In this document: piece by piece, positions 35,222-44,682 of the stretch
Layout: every line of letters begins with the position of its first letter
Position numbering within the stretch: position 1 is the stretch's first letter
Assembly: GCA_030041045.1 (NCBI GenBank)
Contig: JASHOQ010000102.1
Location: 1-64,000, forward strand
Direction of reading: 5' to 3'
Source: Acidobacteriaceae bacterium
Lineage (GTDB): Bacteria > Acidobacteriota > Terriglobia > Terriglobales > Acidobacteriaceae
DNA: 64,000 nucleotides
Notes under the pieces: generated by a model
Database searches by the model: none
What the model was told of the DNA's origin: nothing
Seen by the model: the letters and a program-made list of their open reading frames with translations, nothing else
Position numbers and translations under genes: made by a program

Positions 35222-38200
35222 ATGGGCACAGTCAACGCAGCGATGACCACGACCCTCCGCCTTCCTTTTCGCGCCCCGCATCGCGCTGTCTGTTCTCTCG
35301 CGCTCCTTCTCGCCGCGATCGCGCCTCTTGGCGTCCCCGCGCAGCCAGATTCGTCACAGCAGGATTCGCCGCAGCAAATCTCGCCGCAGCTCTTCAACGG
35401 CTTGCACTGGCGTCTCGTCGGCCCCTTTCGCGCCGGCCGCGCCGTGGCTGTGAGCGGTGTGCCGGGCAGTGGCGCCACCTTCTATTTCGGGGCCGTCGAC
35501 GGCGGCGTGTGGAAGACTTCCGACGCCGGCACTTTGTGGCAGCCGCTCTTTGACGCCCAGCCCGTCGCCTCCATCGGCGCGCTCGCCGTGGCTCCCTCCG
35601 ACCCGCGCGTGCTCTACGCCGGCACGGGCGAGTCCGACATCCGCTCCGATCTCGCGACCGGCAACGGCGTCTACCGCAGCGACGACGGTGGCCAAACCTG
35701 GACACCCATCGGCCTCGACGACTCGCGCCAGATCAGCCGCATCCTCGTCGATCCCACTGACGCGCGCACCGTCTACGTGGGCGTGCTCGGCCACGCCTAC
35801 GGTCCCAATGACACGCGCGGCGTCTATAAGTCGACGGATGCGGGCGCCCACTGGGAGCGCGTGCTCGATAAAGGCCCCGACGTTGGCATCGCTGACATCA
35901 CCATGGCGCAAAGCGCGCCGCAAATTCTCTTCGCCGCCACGTGGAACGCCCATCGCCCGCCGTGGAGCACCTACGCGCCCCTCGAAGGCCCGGGCAACGC
36001 GCTCTACCGCTCCACTGACGCCGGCGCGCACTGGACGCAGATCTCCGGCCACGGCCTGCCCGACTGCACCTGGGGCCGCACCGGCATCGCCGTCGGCGCC
36101 GAGGGCCGCCGCGTTTACTTGACCATCGATTGCCCCGCGCATGCCGGCCTCTACCGCTCTGACGATGGCGGCGACACCTGGACGCTGATGAGCGCCGACG
36201 CGCGCCTCACCAGCCGCGCCTGGTACTTCAGCTCGCTGGCCATCGATCCCACCGATCCCGATGTGCTCTACATTCCCAACGTCGCGCTTTATCGCACCAG
36301 CGACGGCGGCAAATCCATCGAGATCGTCCGCGGCGCGCCCGGCGGCGACGACTATCACCAGGTCTGGGTCGATCCCAAAAATCCCGCGCACCTCGCTCTC
36401 GCCGTCGATCAGGGCGTCTCCATCAGCCTCGACCGCGGCGCGACGTGGTCCACCTGGTACAACCAGCCCACCGCGCAGCTCTATCACGTCACCACCGATC
36501 ACAGCTTCCCGTATTCCATTTACGGCGCGCAGCAGGACTCGGGCGCCATCGCCGTGCACAGCCGCTCCGATCACGGCCACGTCGATACGCGCGACTGGTT
36601 CATCCCCGGCGGCAGCGAGAGCGGCTACATCGCCATCGATCCCAAAGATGAAAACATCATTTATCTCACTGAGGCCTACGGCCGCGTTTCGCGCTTCGAC
36701 CGCCGCACTTCTTTCTCGCAAAATGTCTCTCCCTGGCCGATCTTGAGCCTCACCACGCCCATCGACAAACGCCGCTATCGCGACCCCTGGACCCCCGTGC
36801 TCGTCTTCTCGCCCGCCGACAAAACCTCGCTTTACCTGGGCACGCAATTCGTCATGAAGACCGTGGACGGCGGCCTGCACTGGACCGCGATCAGCCCCGA
36901 CCTCACCGGCGCGACCAGCAAAGAGGGAGCGGAGAAAGACGGAGACAAATCGCCGCCCACCGTCGAGAATGCCGAGCAGCACGGCTACGGCGTCGTCTAC
37001 ACCATCGCGCCTTCGCCGCTGAACGCCGAGGAAATCTGGGCCGGCTCCGATACCGGCCTCATCCATCTCACCCGCGACGGCGGCCGGACTTGGACCAACG
37101 TCACCCCGCCCGGCCTCGCGCCGTGGAGCAAAATCGCGCTCATCGAAGCCTCGCACTTCGATCCCGCCACGGCCTACGCCGCCGTCGACCGCCATCGCCT
37201 CGACGACCTCGCTCCTTATCTCTACATCACCCGCGACTACGGCAAAACCTGGAAGCTCTCCGTGGACGGCATCGCGCCCACGCACTTTCTCAACGCCGTC
37301 CGCGAAGACACCGTCAACCGCAACCTTCTTTTCGCCGGCACCGAATTCGGCGTTTCCGTCTCCTTCGACGCCGGCGCTCACTGGCAGCCTCTCAAGCTCA
37401 ACCTGCCCGTCTCCTCCATTCGCGATCTGAACATCAACGGCGACGATCTCATCATCGCCACGCATGGCCGCTCCTTCTGGGTCCTCGATGATATCGCCCC
37501 GCTGCGCCAAATCGCGTCTGACGCTGCGTCCATCGCCGCCGCGCGCGCTTATCTCTACGCGCCGCCTCCCGCCATCCGCGTCGACAACGACACTTTCCTC
37601 GGCACGCCTCTACCGCCAGAGGAGCCGCAGGCCGACAACCCTCCTAACGGCGCCATCGTCGATTACTATCTTCCGTCAAACGCTCAGGAGATCACGCTGC
37701 AGATACTCGACCCGCAGGGCCGCGTCCTGCGCCATTTCGCGAGCGACACCAGGGCCGCGCCCAAACGCCCGCTCCTGCCCATCGCCGAGCGCTGGTTCCC
37801 CAAGCCGCAGACCCTCTCCACCACTCCCGGCGAGCATCGCTTCATTTGGGATCTCGCCTCCGGCAGCGCCGGCGCGCGCATTGAAGACGAGGACAACGAA
37901 TCCGCCGCCCCTCCCGGTCCGCGCGTGCCGCCCGGCAATTACACCCTGCGCCTTACCGTCGACGGCGCCGAGCTCGAACGTCCCCTGCGCGTGGTGATGG
38001 ATCCGCGCGTCACCGCCACGCCCCAGGAACTCGCGCAGCAATTCGCGCTCGCCCAATCCGTCTACGCGCAAACCCTCCTCAGCCGCAAAGCCATGGCCGA
38101 GCTCGAGAGCGTCGAAAGCCAGCTTGCGAAGCTCGCCGCAAGCGCTCCGTCACCCGATCTTGCGAGCGTTCTCGCCGGCGCTCACAAGCAACTTGACCAG

Positions 38201-38506
38201 ATCAAGGGCAGCGAGGATGCGGACTCCAATGAAAGCTCGGAAGAAAAGCAACCCGGACTCGCGCAGGCCAACGCCGGACTGGCTTCCGTTCTCCGCGTCG
38301 TCGAGAGCGGCCATCGCCCGGCTCCGGCGCAGGCGCTCGCGCTTCTCGACCAGATGACCCACGCCGCCCGCGAGGCCATCGCCGCCTGGCAACGCTTCAA
38401 ATCCGTTGATCTCGCGCAGGTGAACGCCGCGCTCGTGCGCGCCGGCCGCCAGCCCATCCAGATCGCCGCCATCGAAGAGCAGGTCCACTCCGCCATGACG
38501 CGTTGA
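35222..38506 (+). CDS. Secreted sortilin/BNR-repeat (VPS10-like) protein, paralogue 2
   Basis: A 1094-residue exported protein with a signal peptide (VCSLALLLAAIAPLGVPAQ). The N-terminal LHWRLVGPFRAGRAVAV and DGGVWKTSDAGTLWQPLFD closely match paralogue 1 at 28637-31843. Asp-box turns include SDDGGQTW, STDAGAHW, SDDGGDTW and TRDGGRTW, implying two beta-propellers. The C-terminal part has an Ig-like segment (FIWDLASGSAGA) and a long helical tail rich in Ala, Glu and Gln. A short charged insert (KEGAEKDGDKSPP) interrupts the second propeller. The start may instead be the ATG at 35243; neither has a clear ribosome binding site, which fits coupling to the receptor one base upstream. Function is unproven. 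Confidence 0.84.
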   Translation: MGTVNAAMTTTLRLPFRAPHRAVCSLALLLAAIAPLGVPAQPDSSQQDSPQQISPQLFNGLHWRLVGPFRAGRAVAVSGVPGSGATFYFGAVDGGVWKTSDAGTLWQPLFDAQPVASIGALAVAPSDPRVLYAGTGESDIRSDLATGNGVYRSDDGGQTWTPIGLDDSRQISRILVDPTDARTVYVGVLGHAYGPNDTRGVYKSTDAGAHWERVLDKGPDVGIADITMAQSAPQILFAATWNAHRPPWSTYAPLEGPGNALYRSTDAGAHWTQISGHGLPDCTWGRTGIAVGAEGRRVYLTIDCPAHAGLYRSDDGGDTWTLMSADARLTSRAWYFSSLAIDPTDPDVLYIPNVALYRTSDGGKSIEIVRGAPGGDDYHQVWVDPKNPAHLALAVDQGVSISLDRGATWSTWYNQPTAQLYHVTTDHSFPYSIYGAQQDSGAIAVHSRSDHGHVDTRDWFIPGGSESGYIAIDPKDENIIYLTEAYGRVSRFDRRTSFSQNVSPWPILSLTTPIDKRRYRDPWTPVLVFSPADKTSLYLGTQFVMKTVDGGLHWTAISPDLTGATSKEGAEKDGDKSPPTVENAEQHGYGVVYTIAPSPLNAEEIWAGSDTGLIHLTRDGGRTWTNVTPPGLAPWSKIALIEASHFDPATAYAAVDRHRLDDLAPYLYITRDYGKTWKLSVDGIAPTHFLNAVREDTVNRNLLFAGTEFGVSVSFDAGAHWQPLKLNLPVSSIRDLNINGDDLIIATHGRSFWVLDDIAPLRQIASDAASIAAARAYLYAPPPAIRVDNDTFLGTPLPPEEPQADNPPNGAIVDYYLPSNAQEITLQILDPQGRVLRHFASDTRAAPKRPLLPIAERWFPKPQTLSTTPGEHRFIWDLASGSAGARIEDEDNESAAPPGPRVPPGNYTLRLTVDGAELERPLRVVMDPRVTATPQELAQQFALAQSVYAQTLLSRKAMAELESVESQLAKLAASAPSPDLASVLAGAHKQLDQIKGSEDADSNESSEEKQPGLAQANAGLASVLRVVESGHRPAPAQALALLDQMTHAAREAIAAWQRFKSVDLAQVNAALVRAGRQPIQIAAIEEQVHSAMTR

Positions 38507-38558
38507 ACCACATTCGGCAATGTGTCTTGAGAGGCGGTTGAACAATTCTATCGAAGGT

Positions 38559-38697
38559 GGCTTTGTAACCAGGGCACGGCTTCAGCCGGGCCATCAAGTG
38601 CGCAAAATGAGGGCGGGCTTCAGCCCCGGGGAGGGAGCAGTGGCCTTCAGGCCACTGACGCCTCGCACATGAGTGCGAATCGCGCCTTTAGGCCCGG
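38559..38697. repeat. Two-hairpin repeat followed by a GTGGCCT hairpin repeat
   Basis: 38559-38627 is a near-full copy of the two-hairpin repeat (GGCTTTGTAAC, GGGCACGGCTTCAGCCGGGCC, GCGCAAAATGA, GGGCTTCAGCCCC). Directly after, 38631-38697 is a second element, GAGGGAGCAGTGGCCTtcaGGCCACTG with a diverged tail; a second copy of this lies at 43674-43728. They fill the space between the convergent genes. Confidence 0.75.
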
Positions 38698-38715
38698 AAA
38701 TTGAGTCTCATGCAG

Positions 38716-40854
38716 TCAATCCCCGCGCCGCACCGTGACCTCATACCACGTCGTCGCCGTCTGCCCCAGCGGAAACTTCCATCCCGCGGCGCTGCGCACA
38801 CCTTCGACCGGCGCGCCCAGCGGCTGTCCCGCGCCGTCGATGGCCTGCAGCTCCACCGCTCGCGCCGGCGCAAGATGCCGGAGCTCGAGCGTTCCGCGCA
38901 CCGGCTCGATCAGCGTCGGCGACTCGCCCCAGTTGGTCACCGCCGTTCCCGCGGAGTTCCACCGCTGCCCTGTGTTCTCCACACGCCCGCCGGCCACAAG
39001 CAACATCTTCCCGGCGCGCGCAATCGGCTCTGCATCGAGCGAGCTGAGCTGCATGGTGCAAAAATCGTTGTCGACCTCCGCGGCCAGATTCGCGTCCGCC
39101 GCCGCTGTGTGCGCCTTCACGAAACCGATCAGCGCCTGCGTCCGCGGCGCATCCACCGTCACCATCCCCGTCCCCGGCGCGCCGTGGTACCACGCAAGCT
39201 CGCCCGTGTCGGAGCGGATCGGATCGCCCGCCTGCGCGGCTGCAAACGCCTGCGTCGCCGGCCCTCCAAACGAGCCGATGCGCATCTCCTCCTCGAGCGG
39301 AAGCTCAGCCGGAAATCCCGGCGTAAAGTATGGGCGCTCCGTCTTCTCTGGCAGCAGCATGCTCGCATACGCCTGCTCCGCTGTATATGTGCGCGCCAGC
39401 GTCCGCGCCGCGCTCTTCACGTCGCCGCGCAGAAAAAGCAACGCGCCCGCCGCCAGCTCCGGCATCTTCAACGGGTCGAGCGAAATGTCGAACGGGTCGC
39501 CCACGTACGGCTTCCAACTCGGGTCCTCTTTGGGCTCGAACGTGTACCACAAGATCGCGTCCCAATCCTCGAACGCTCCGTATGCGGCCAGGATCGGTAT
39601 GCCCTCGCCCGCATAATCGTTGGGAAACGGCTCATTCACTTCGCTTACCGTGTACGGCTTGTCCTTGATCGCCGACCGCGAAAGCTCCTCCACCGTCGAA
39701 TTGAAGGGATCGTCCACCATCGGCGACTTGCGCACGTACTCCTCCGGGTGCTCCCAGTATGTATGCCCGTCGATCACCTCCGCACCGCTCTCCATTTCCG
39801 CTTTCAAAATCGGGTACCCGCTGCTCGAATGGCTGTGATCCGCCGTATCCATCACCAGCGATTCCAGTCCCAGCGTCTGCTTCAAATACGCCTGCATCTC
39901 GCGGAAATAATCGCGTTGCAGATCGTTGTAGAACTCGGCCTCGGCCTCGAAGCGCTCCGGCGGCGCGCTCGCCGCCTGCCCGCGCCAGATCATCAGCGGC
40001 GCCTGCGCCTGCTCTTGAGCCCCCGCCATCTGCTTGAGCGCCGCAATCTGTTCCGCGCTGCGGTGCGCGGCGAGCCACTGGTTGTACATCCCCTCGAGCT
40101 CGCTCGCGTGGAACGGCGAAGGCGGCCGGTAGCCGATGTCGATCGCATTCTCATTGTTGATCTCCACCAGCGCCACGCCGGGATCGTGCGTGTACTCGAC
40201 GCCCGAGTAAGGATTGCGATGCTCGAGCAGCTCCTGCGCGTACTCCTTCTCGAGCTCGATCAGGCGCCGGTCGAAGAGCGAAGTTCCTTTCGCGCCCTGG
40301 TGCAGCTGGCTTGCATCCTTCACGCCGTCGCCCGCCTTGAAACCCCGGCCCACCAGCAGATTGAAATCGATATAGATTCCGCGCTTCTCCAGCTGCCAGA
40401 TGAAATAGTCCTCGCGATCGACCTGTTCCGCATCGAGCGCGCGTGTGTCGTCGCGGCCCGCGGCGATAAGCCCGCGCGGCGCTTCGAGATCGAGAAACTG
40501 AAAGCGCACGCAGTTCACGCCGAAGCGCGCCAGCGTTGCCGCCCACAAGGGCGCATCGTCTTTCGACGGAATCTGCCGCGAGCCCTTGCTCCAGTCGGTA
40601 ATATTCACGCCCCACAGGCGGATGCGTTCGCCGTCACTCGTGGCCAGGTGCCCGTCTTTCACGCCAATGAATCCGTGCTTGCCCGCCGGCGCATCGAGCA
40701 GAAACGAGACATCGACGGGCGAGTGCGCTTCCATCGCCCGCCGGTGATCGAGCGTGAACGGCGCCATGCCCGCCGCGCTCTGCGCCTGCGCACACATCGC
40801 AGCCGGACCAGGCGCGAAAGCGAGCAGGAAAGAAAAAATCAGGCGTGCGCGCAT
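38716..40854 (-). CDS. Secreted clan GH-A glycoside hydrolase (GH5-like)
   Basis: A 712-residue exported enzyme with a signal peptide (LIFSFLLAFAPGPAAMCAQ). The barrel begins with GHLATSDGERIRLWGVNIT and RFGVNCVRFQFLD, the first strands of a GH5-like TIM barrel. The likely acid/base Glu lies in VALVEINNENAID and the likely nucleophile Glu in YTVSEVNEPFPN. The C-terminal 200 residues form a beta-rich domain (LELRHLAPARAVELQAIDGAG). The ATG at 40854 has GAGGTGA nine bases upstream. It shares a divergent promoter region, holding a copy of the 18-bp palindrome, with the GH2 beta-galactosidase. Family number and substrate are uncertain; plant polysaccharide is likely. Confidence 0.8.
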   Translation of the reverse strand: MRARLIFSFLLAFAPGPAAMCAQAQSAAGMAPFTLDHRRAMEAHSPVDVSFLLDAPAGKHGFIGVKDGHLATSDGERIRLWGVNITDWSKGSRQIPSKDDAPLWAATLARFGVNCVRFQFLDLEAPRGLIAAGRDDTRALDAEQVDREDYFIWQLEKRGIYIDFNLLVGRGFKAGDGVKDASQLHQGAKGTSLFDRRLIELEKEYAQELLEHRNPYSGVEYTHDPGVALVEINNENAIDIGYRPPSPFHASELEGMYNQWLAAHRSAEQIAALKQMAGAQEQAQAPLMIWRGQAASAPPERFEAEAEFYNDLQRDYFREMQAYLKQTLGLESLVMDTADHSHSSSGYPILKAEMESGAEVIDGHTYWEHPEEYVRKSPMVDDPFNSTVEELSRSAIKDKPYTVSEVNEPFPNDYAGEGIPILAAYGAFEDWDAILWYTFEPKEDPSWKPYVGDPFDISLDPLKMPELAAGALLFLRGDVKSAARTLARTYTAEQAYASMLLPEKTERPYFTPGFPAELPLEEEMRIGSFGGPATQAFAAAQAGDPIRSDTGELAWYHGAPGTGMVTVDAPRTQALIGFVKAHTAAADANLAAEVDNDFCTMQLSSLDAEPIARAGKMLLVAGGRVENTGQRWNSAGTAVTNWGESPTLIEPVRGTLELRHLAPARAVELQAIDGAGQPLGAPVEGVRSAAGWKFPLGQTATTWYEVTVRRGD

Positions 40855-40958
40855 TGCGTGTTCACCTCGCATCCTGAGCGGCCGAAACACCACGGGAACG
40901 CCTCGGCACATGCTTCTTCGGGAACCTTGCCACTATAGGCCATCGCACCCACGCTCGA

Positions 40959-40976
40959 ATCCAACCAAAGTCGGAT
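40959..40976. promoter_or_regulatory. 18-bp palindromic operator candidate, site A
   Basis: ATCCAACCAAAGTCGGAT has one arm mismatch to ATCCGACnnnnGTCGGAT. It lies 105 bases upstream of the GH5-like gene and 100 bases upstream of the GH2 gene, which are divergent, so it could control both. Sites B and C lie near 52.4 and 52.6 kb. Confidence 0.6.
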
Positions 40977-41075
40977 TGCAGGACGCACCTGCCGTGTTCG
41001 AATGCAAAGGCAGCGCAATGCGCGGCGGCGCCGGCTTTCCCGGCTCATGGCCGCCCTGCCTGCGTGGGAGCCGGA

Positions 41076-43640
41076 ATGCATTCCGCGAATCAAGATCTCA
41101 TGCCGCGCATCACCCGGCGCGAGCTGCTGGCTGCAGCCGCGCCCGGAGCAGCCGTTTTAGGCGCCGCTGCGCTCGGCGCTGCGCCCTATCTCGATGCGCT
41201 CGCTCCCGCGCAGCCCCAAAACGCGCCTTCGCCGCGCCTCACGCAGAGCTTCGATTTCGATTGGAAGTTTCAAATCGGCGACCCCTCCGGCGCCGAGCAG
41301 CCGGACTTCTCTGATTTCGCCTGGCGCTCCCTCGACCTTCCCCACGACTGGAGCATTGAAGGCCCCGCCGACGAGCATGCACCCTCCGCCGGTCCCGGCG
41401 GCTACATGCCCACCGGCATCGCTTGGTATCGCAAGCGCTTCAACGCACCCGAAGCGTGGCGCGGAAAAACCGTCACCCTCGTCTTCGACGGCGTCTATCA
41501 CAACTCGAGCGTCTGGCTCAACGGCCATCTCCTCGGCACCCGTCCCTACGGTTTCGTACCTTTTTTCTACGAGCTCGCCGATTTTCTGCGGCCGGGCGCG
41601 GAAAACCTGATCGCCGTGCGCGTCGACAACTCTGACCAGACCAACTGCCGCTGGTACTCGGGCTCCGGCATCTACCGTCACACCTGGGTGCACGTGCTTG
41701 ATCCGCTGCACATCGCGCAATGGGGAACCACGGTCCGCTGTTCGCTGGAAAAAGATTCCGCCCTTCCCGTCTCGGCGAAGATCGAAGTGCGCACGAAGAT
41801 CGTCAACACGCACAGCAGCGCTGCTTCCTGCTCCCTCTTGACGGCAATTCTTTCGGCAGACGGCGCCGTCGCGGCCACGCTTCAATCCGCGCAAACCGTC
41901 GCCGCCGGCGCCACGGCCGAGTGCGTGCAGCAGCTCTCGGTCAGCTCGCCACGCCTCTGGTCGCTCACCGATCCGCATCTTTACACCGTCCGCAGCACGC
42001 TGCTTAAATCCGGCGCAGAAGTCGATCGCTGCGACACGCCCTTCGGCATCCGCGAAGCCCTCTTCGACGCCGAGCGCGGCTTCCTGCTCAACGGCGAGCG
42101 CGTGAAGATAAACGGCGTCTGCGTGCATCCTGAGGCCGGCTGCATGGGCGCCGCCGTTCCTGAGCGCGTGTGGGAGCGCCGGCTCGCCATCCTCAAAGAA
42201 ATGGGCTGCAACGCCATCCGCACCAGCCACAACCCCTTCGCCCAGGAGTTCCTCGACCTCTGCGACCGCATGGGCTTCCTCGTCATGGCTGAGGCCTTCG
42301 ACGAGTGGCGCGTGCCCAAAGGACAGATCCGCCACGGCTACAGCAAGTATTTCAACGAGTGGCACGAGCGCGACCTCATGAACTTTCTCGCCCGCGACCG
42401 CAATCATCCTTCCATCGTCATCTGGAGCGCCGGCAACGAAATCGGCGACCAATCCGCACCCGAGGGCGTAGACACTCTGCGCGAGCTGATGGCCATCTTC
42501 CATCGCGAAGATCCTTCGCGTCCCGTCACTGCGGCCTGCGACCGCATCGCCTCCGAGCCGCCTTCCAACACCGTCCGCCCCGAGTTTCTCGCCACGCTCG
42601 ACGTCGTCGGCTACAACTACGTCGACCGCTGGCGCGACCGTGCGGATATGTATTACAGCATCGATCACGCACAGCATCCGGAGCGGCGCGTCATCGGCAC
42701 CGAGAGCGTGGGCATCGGCGGCATTCGCGGCGACTACCGCTATCTCTTCCCGCAGCCTGGCATGCCGTCGCGCTTCTTTCTTTACCAGCAGAATCGCGAG
42801 CTCGACGCCGAAGAGCTCTGGCAGTTCGTCCGCACCTACGATTATGTTGCCGGCGACTTCATGTGGACTGGCATCGACTACCTCGGTGAAGCCTTCTGGC
42901 CCGTGCGCATCACACCCTCGGGCGTCCTGGACACCTGCGCCTTCAAAAAAGACGGCTTCTACTTTTATCAAAGCCAGTGGACGGCCTCGCCCATGATCCA
43001 TCTCCTTCCCCACTGGAACTGGAAAGGCAAGGAGGGCCAGCCGATTCCCGTCACCTGCTTCACCAACTGCGATACCGTGGAGCTCTTCCTCAACCGCAAA
43101 TCGCTGGGCGTGAAAGGCTACGAGTTCCCGCGCCAGGGCATGGAGCACATCTACGGCGACTATCCGCCGCGCGCGCGCGTCCTGCGCACCACCTCCGATC
43201 TGCATCTCACCTGGGACGTGCTCTACGAGCCGGGAACGCTCAAAGCCGTGGGCGTGAAAGACTCAACCGTCGCCGTGACAATCGAAGTCTCCACCACCGG
43301 CGAGCCCGCGGCCATCGCCCTCTCCACGGATCGCAGTGAGTTGGCCGCCGATCGCCGCGACGTGGCGCATCTCGTGATCGAGATTCACGACGATCAAGGC
43401 CGGCTGGTGCCGACGGCAGCGAATAAGATCGCGTTCACCGTCGAGGGCGAGGGAAAACTGATTGGCGTCGACAACGGCGACCCGTTCAGTCATGAAGATT
43501 TCAAGGCCAGTCGTCGCCGCGCGTTCAACGGACTCTGTCTCGCCATCGTGCAATCCACAGGCAATCCCGGCGCCATCAAAATTACCGCATCTTCCGCCGG
43601 TCTCGCCCCTGCGTCCGTCTCTCTCATCACCTCAACCTGA
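41076..43640 (+). CDS. GH2 beta-galactosidase, Tat-exported
   Basis: An 854-residue retaining glycosidase. The N terminus has a twin-arginine signal (RITRRELLAAAAPGAAVLG). Domains follow in GH2 order: sugar-binding sandwich (FDWKFQIGD, LPHDWSIEG, WYRKRF, FDGVYHNSSVWLNG), Ig-like domain, TIM barrel and C-terminal domains, including a DUF4982-like one (TNCDTVELFLNRKSLG) and a last Ig-like one. The acid/base is Glu455 (WSAGNEIGD) and the nucleophile Glu543 (IGTESVG). The ATG at 41076 was chosen because GGGAG lies upstream. It would remove terminal beta-galactose (or another beta-linked sugar) from oligosaccharides in the periplasm. Site A of the palindrome lies in its promoter. Confidence 0.88.
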   Translation: MHSANQDLMPRITRRELLAAAAPGAAVLGAAALGAAPYLDALAPAQPQNAPSPRLTQSFDFDWKFQIGDPSGAEQPDFSDFAWRSLDLPHDWSIEGPADEHAPSAGPGGYMPTGIAWYRKRFNAPEAWRGKTVTLVFDGVYHNSSVWLNGHLLGTRPYGFVPFFYELADFLRPGAENLIAVRVDNSDQTNCRWYSGSGIYRHTWVHVLDPLHIAQWGTTVRCSLEKDSALPVSAKIEVRTKIVNTHSSAASCSLLTAILSADGAVAATLQSAQTVAAGATAECVQQLSVSSPRLWSLTDPHLYTVRSTLLKSGAEVDRCDTPFGIREALFDAERGFLLNGERVKINGVCVHPEAGCMGAAVPERVWERRLAILKEMGCNAIRTSHNPFAQEFLDLCDRMGFLVMAEAFDEWRVPKGQIRHGYSKYFNEWHERDLMNFLARDRNHPSIVIWSAGNEIGDQSAPEGVDTLRELMAIFHREDPSRPVTAACDRIASEPPSNTVRPEFLATLDVVGYNYVDRWRDRADMYYSIDHAQHPERRVIGTESVGIGGIRGDYRYLFPQPGMPSRFFLYQQNRELDAEELWQFVRTYDYVAGDFMWTGIDYLGEAFWPVRITPSGVLDTCAFKKDGFYFYQSQWTASPMIHLLPHWNWKGKEGQPIPVTCFTNCDTVELFLNRKSLGVKGYEFPRQGMEHIYGDYPPRARVLRTTSDLHLTWDVLYEPGTLKAVGVKDSTVAVTIEVSTTGEPAAIALSTDRSELAADRRDVAHLVIEIHDDQGRLVPTAANKIAFTVEGEGKLIGVDNGDPFSHEDFKASRRRAFNGLCLAIVQSTGNPGAIKITASSAGLAPASVSLITST

Positions 43641-43673
43641 CCCATCCATTATGGAAAATGGGCTCAGTCCCCG

Positions 43674-43880
43674 GAGGGAGCAGTGGCCTTCGGGCCACTG
43701 GATTCTCGCGCATGATTTCGAATCGGGCGTTCACAGGCTGCTGAAATACTCACCCCAAGGAGGCCATGTAACAAGGGCACGGCTTCAGCCGGGACAGACG
43801 AGGCGAGCCGGCTTTGTAACAAGGGCACGGCTTTAGCCGGGCCATAAAAGGGCGTAAGAGGAGAACGGGGCTTCAGCCCC
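43674..43880. repeat. Mixed repeat cluster between convergent genes
   Basis: The 306-base spacer 43641-43946 holds a copy of the CAGTGGCCTtcgGGCCACTG element (43674-43728), a half copy of the two-hairpin repeat (43765-43795) and a full copy (43810-43880: GGCTTTGTAACAAGGGCACG, GGCTTTAGCCGGGCC, GGGGCTTCAGCCCC). No gene is seen. Confidence 0.75.
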
Positions 43881-43946
43881 TGCTGCCTCGCGTTCTTCGC
43901 AAATCCCCACTCAAACAAGTCTTTCGCCAACCCCTTCAGGCCCGGA

Positions 43947-44675
43947 TCACCGCGCCTCGCGCGGCAAATGCACCAACCCGCGCTTGAGCGCGGCCACCAC
44001 CGCCTGCGTGCGGTCTTCCACCTGCAGCCGCATCAGGATCACGCTCACGTGGCACTTCACTGTCGCTTCGGTAATGCCCAGCAGCGCCGCAATGCGCTTG
44101 TTGCTTTCGCCCTGCGCCAGCAGCTCCAGCACCTCGCGCTCGCGCGCGCTGAATTCCGAGTCCGGCGTGCGCGCGGCCAGCGCCCGCGAGACTGGCGAGG
44201 GCAGAAACCGTCCTCCCGCCAGAACGCGCCGCAGGGCGTCCACCAGCACCTCGTGCGGCATGCCCTTGATCACATACGCGCGCGCACCCGCTTCCAGCGC
44301 CTGGTAAATGTCCTCGTCGCCCTCATACGTGGTCAGCACCACGAACAGCGCCTGCGGATGGCGCATCCTGATTCTACGAATGGTTTCCACGCCGCTGATG
44401 CCGGGCAGGCGAAGATCCATCAGCGTGATGTCCGGCCGGTGCCGTTCGAACAGCTCGATCGCGCTCTCGCCCGTCCCGGTTTCCGCCACGGCCACCATGT
44501 CGGCGCAGGCGTTGATGATGGCAGCCACGCCCACGCGCATGATCGGGTGGTCGTCCACCACCAGCACCCGAATGCGATCACCTACGCGTTCGTTGACGCG
44601 ATGATCGATGCGTTCATTGCTGCGTTCATTGTTGCGTTCGTTGCTGCGTTCGCCGTCCTTCATCGTCTTATACAC
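43947..44675 (-). CDS. NarL/LuxR-family response regulator
   Basis: A 242-residue DNA-binding response regulator. The receiver has the acidic pair Asp41-Asp42 (VVDDHP), phosphoacceptor Asp87 (TLMDLRLPG) and the conserved Lys in YVIKGM. The C-terminal LuxR-type helix-turn-helix runs from FSAREREVLELLAQGESNKRIA to ATVKCHVSVILMRLQV. An unusual charged leader (residues 9-34) is encoded by 12-base tandem repeats. It starts seven bases after the propeller kinase gene, so the two form a two-component system. As the only DNA-binding regulator in this polysaccharide locus, it is the best candidate to bind the 18-bp palindromes. The start is GTG 44675; ATG 44663 is possible. Confidence 0.9.
   Translation of the reverse strand: MYKTMKDGERSNERNNERSNERIDHRVNERVGDRIRVLVVDDHPIMRVGVAAIINACADMVAVAETGTGESAIELFERHRPDITLMDLRLPGISGVETIRRIRMRHPQALFVVLTTYEGDEDIYQALEAGARAYVIKGMPHEVLVDALRRVLAGGRFLPSPVSRALAARTPDSEFSAREREVLELLAQGESNKRIAALLGITEATVKCHVSVILMRLQVEDRTQAVVAALKRGLVHLPREAR
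44574..44651 (-). repeat. 12-bp tandem repeat inside the response regulator gene
   Basis: Codons 9-34 consist of about six degenerate 12-base units based on GAACGCAGCAAC, giving (N)ER(S/N)N-type peptide repeats before the receiver domain. Later units diverge (GAACGCATCGAT, CATCGCGTCAAC). The repeat keeps the reading frame. Confidence 0.8.
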
Positions 44676-44682
44676 TCATCCA

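Noticed and set aside
44574..44651. CRISPR-like repeat
   Set aside because: Units are 12 bases, contiguous and coding, with no spacers.
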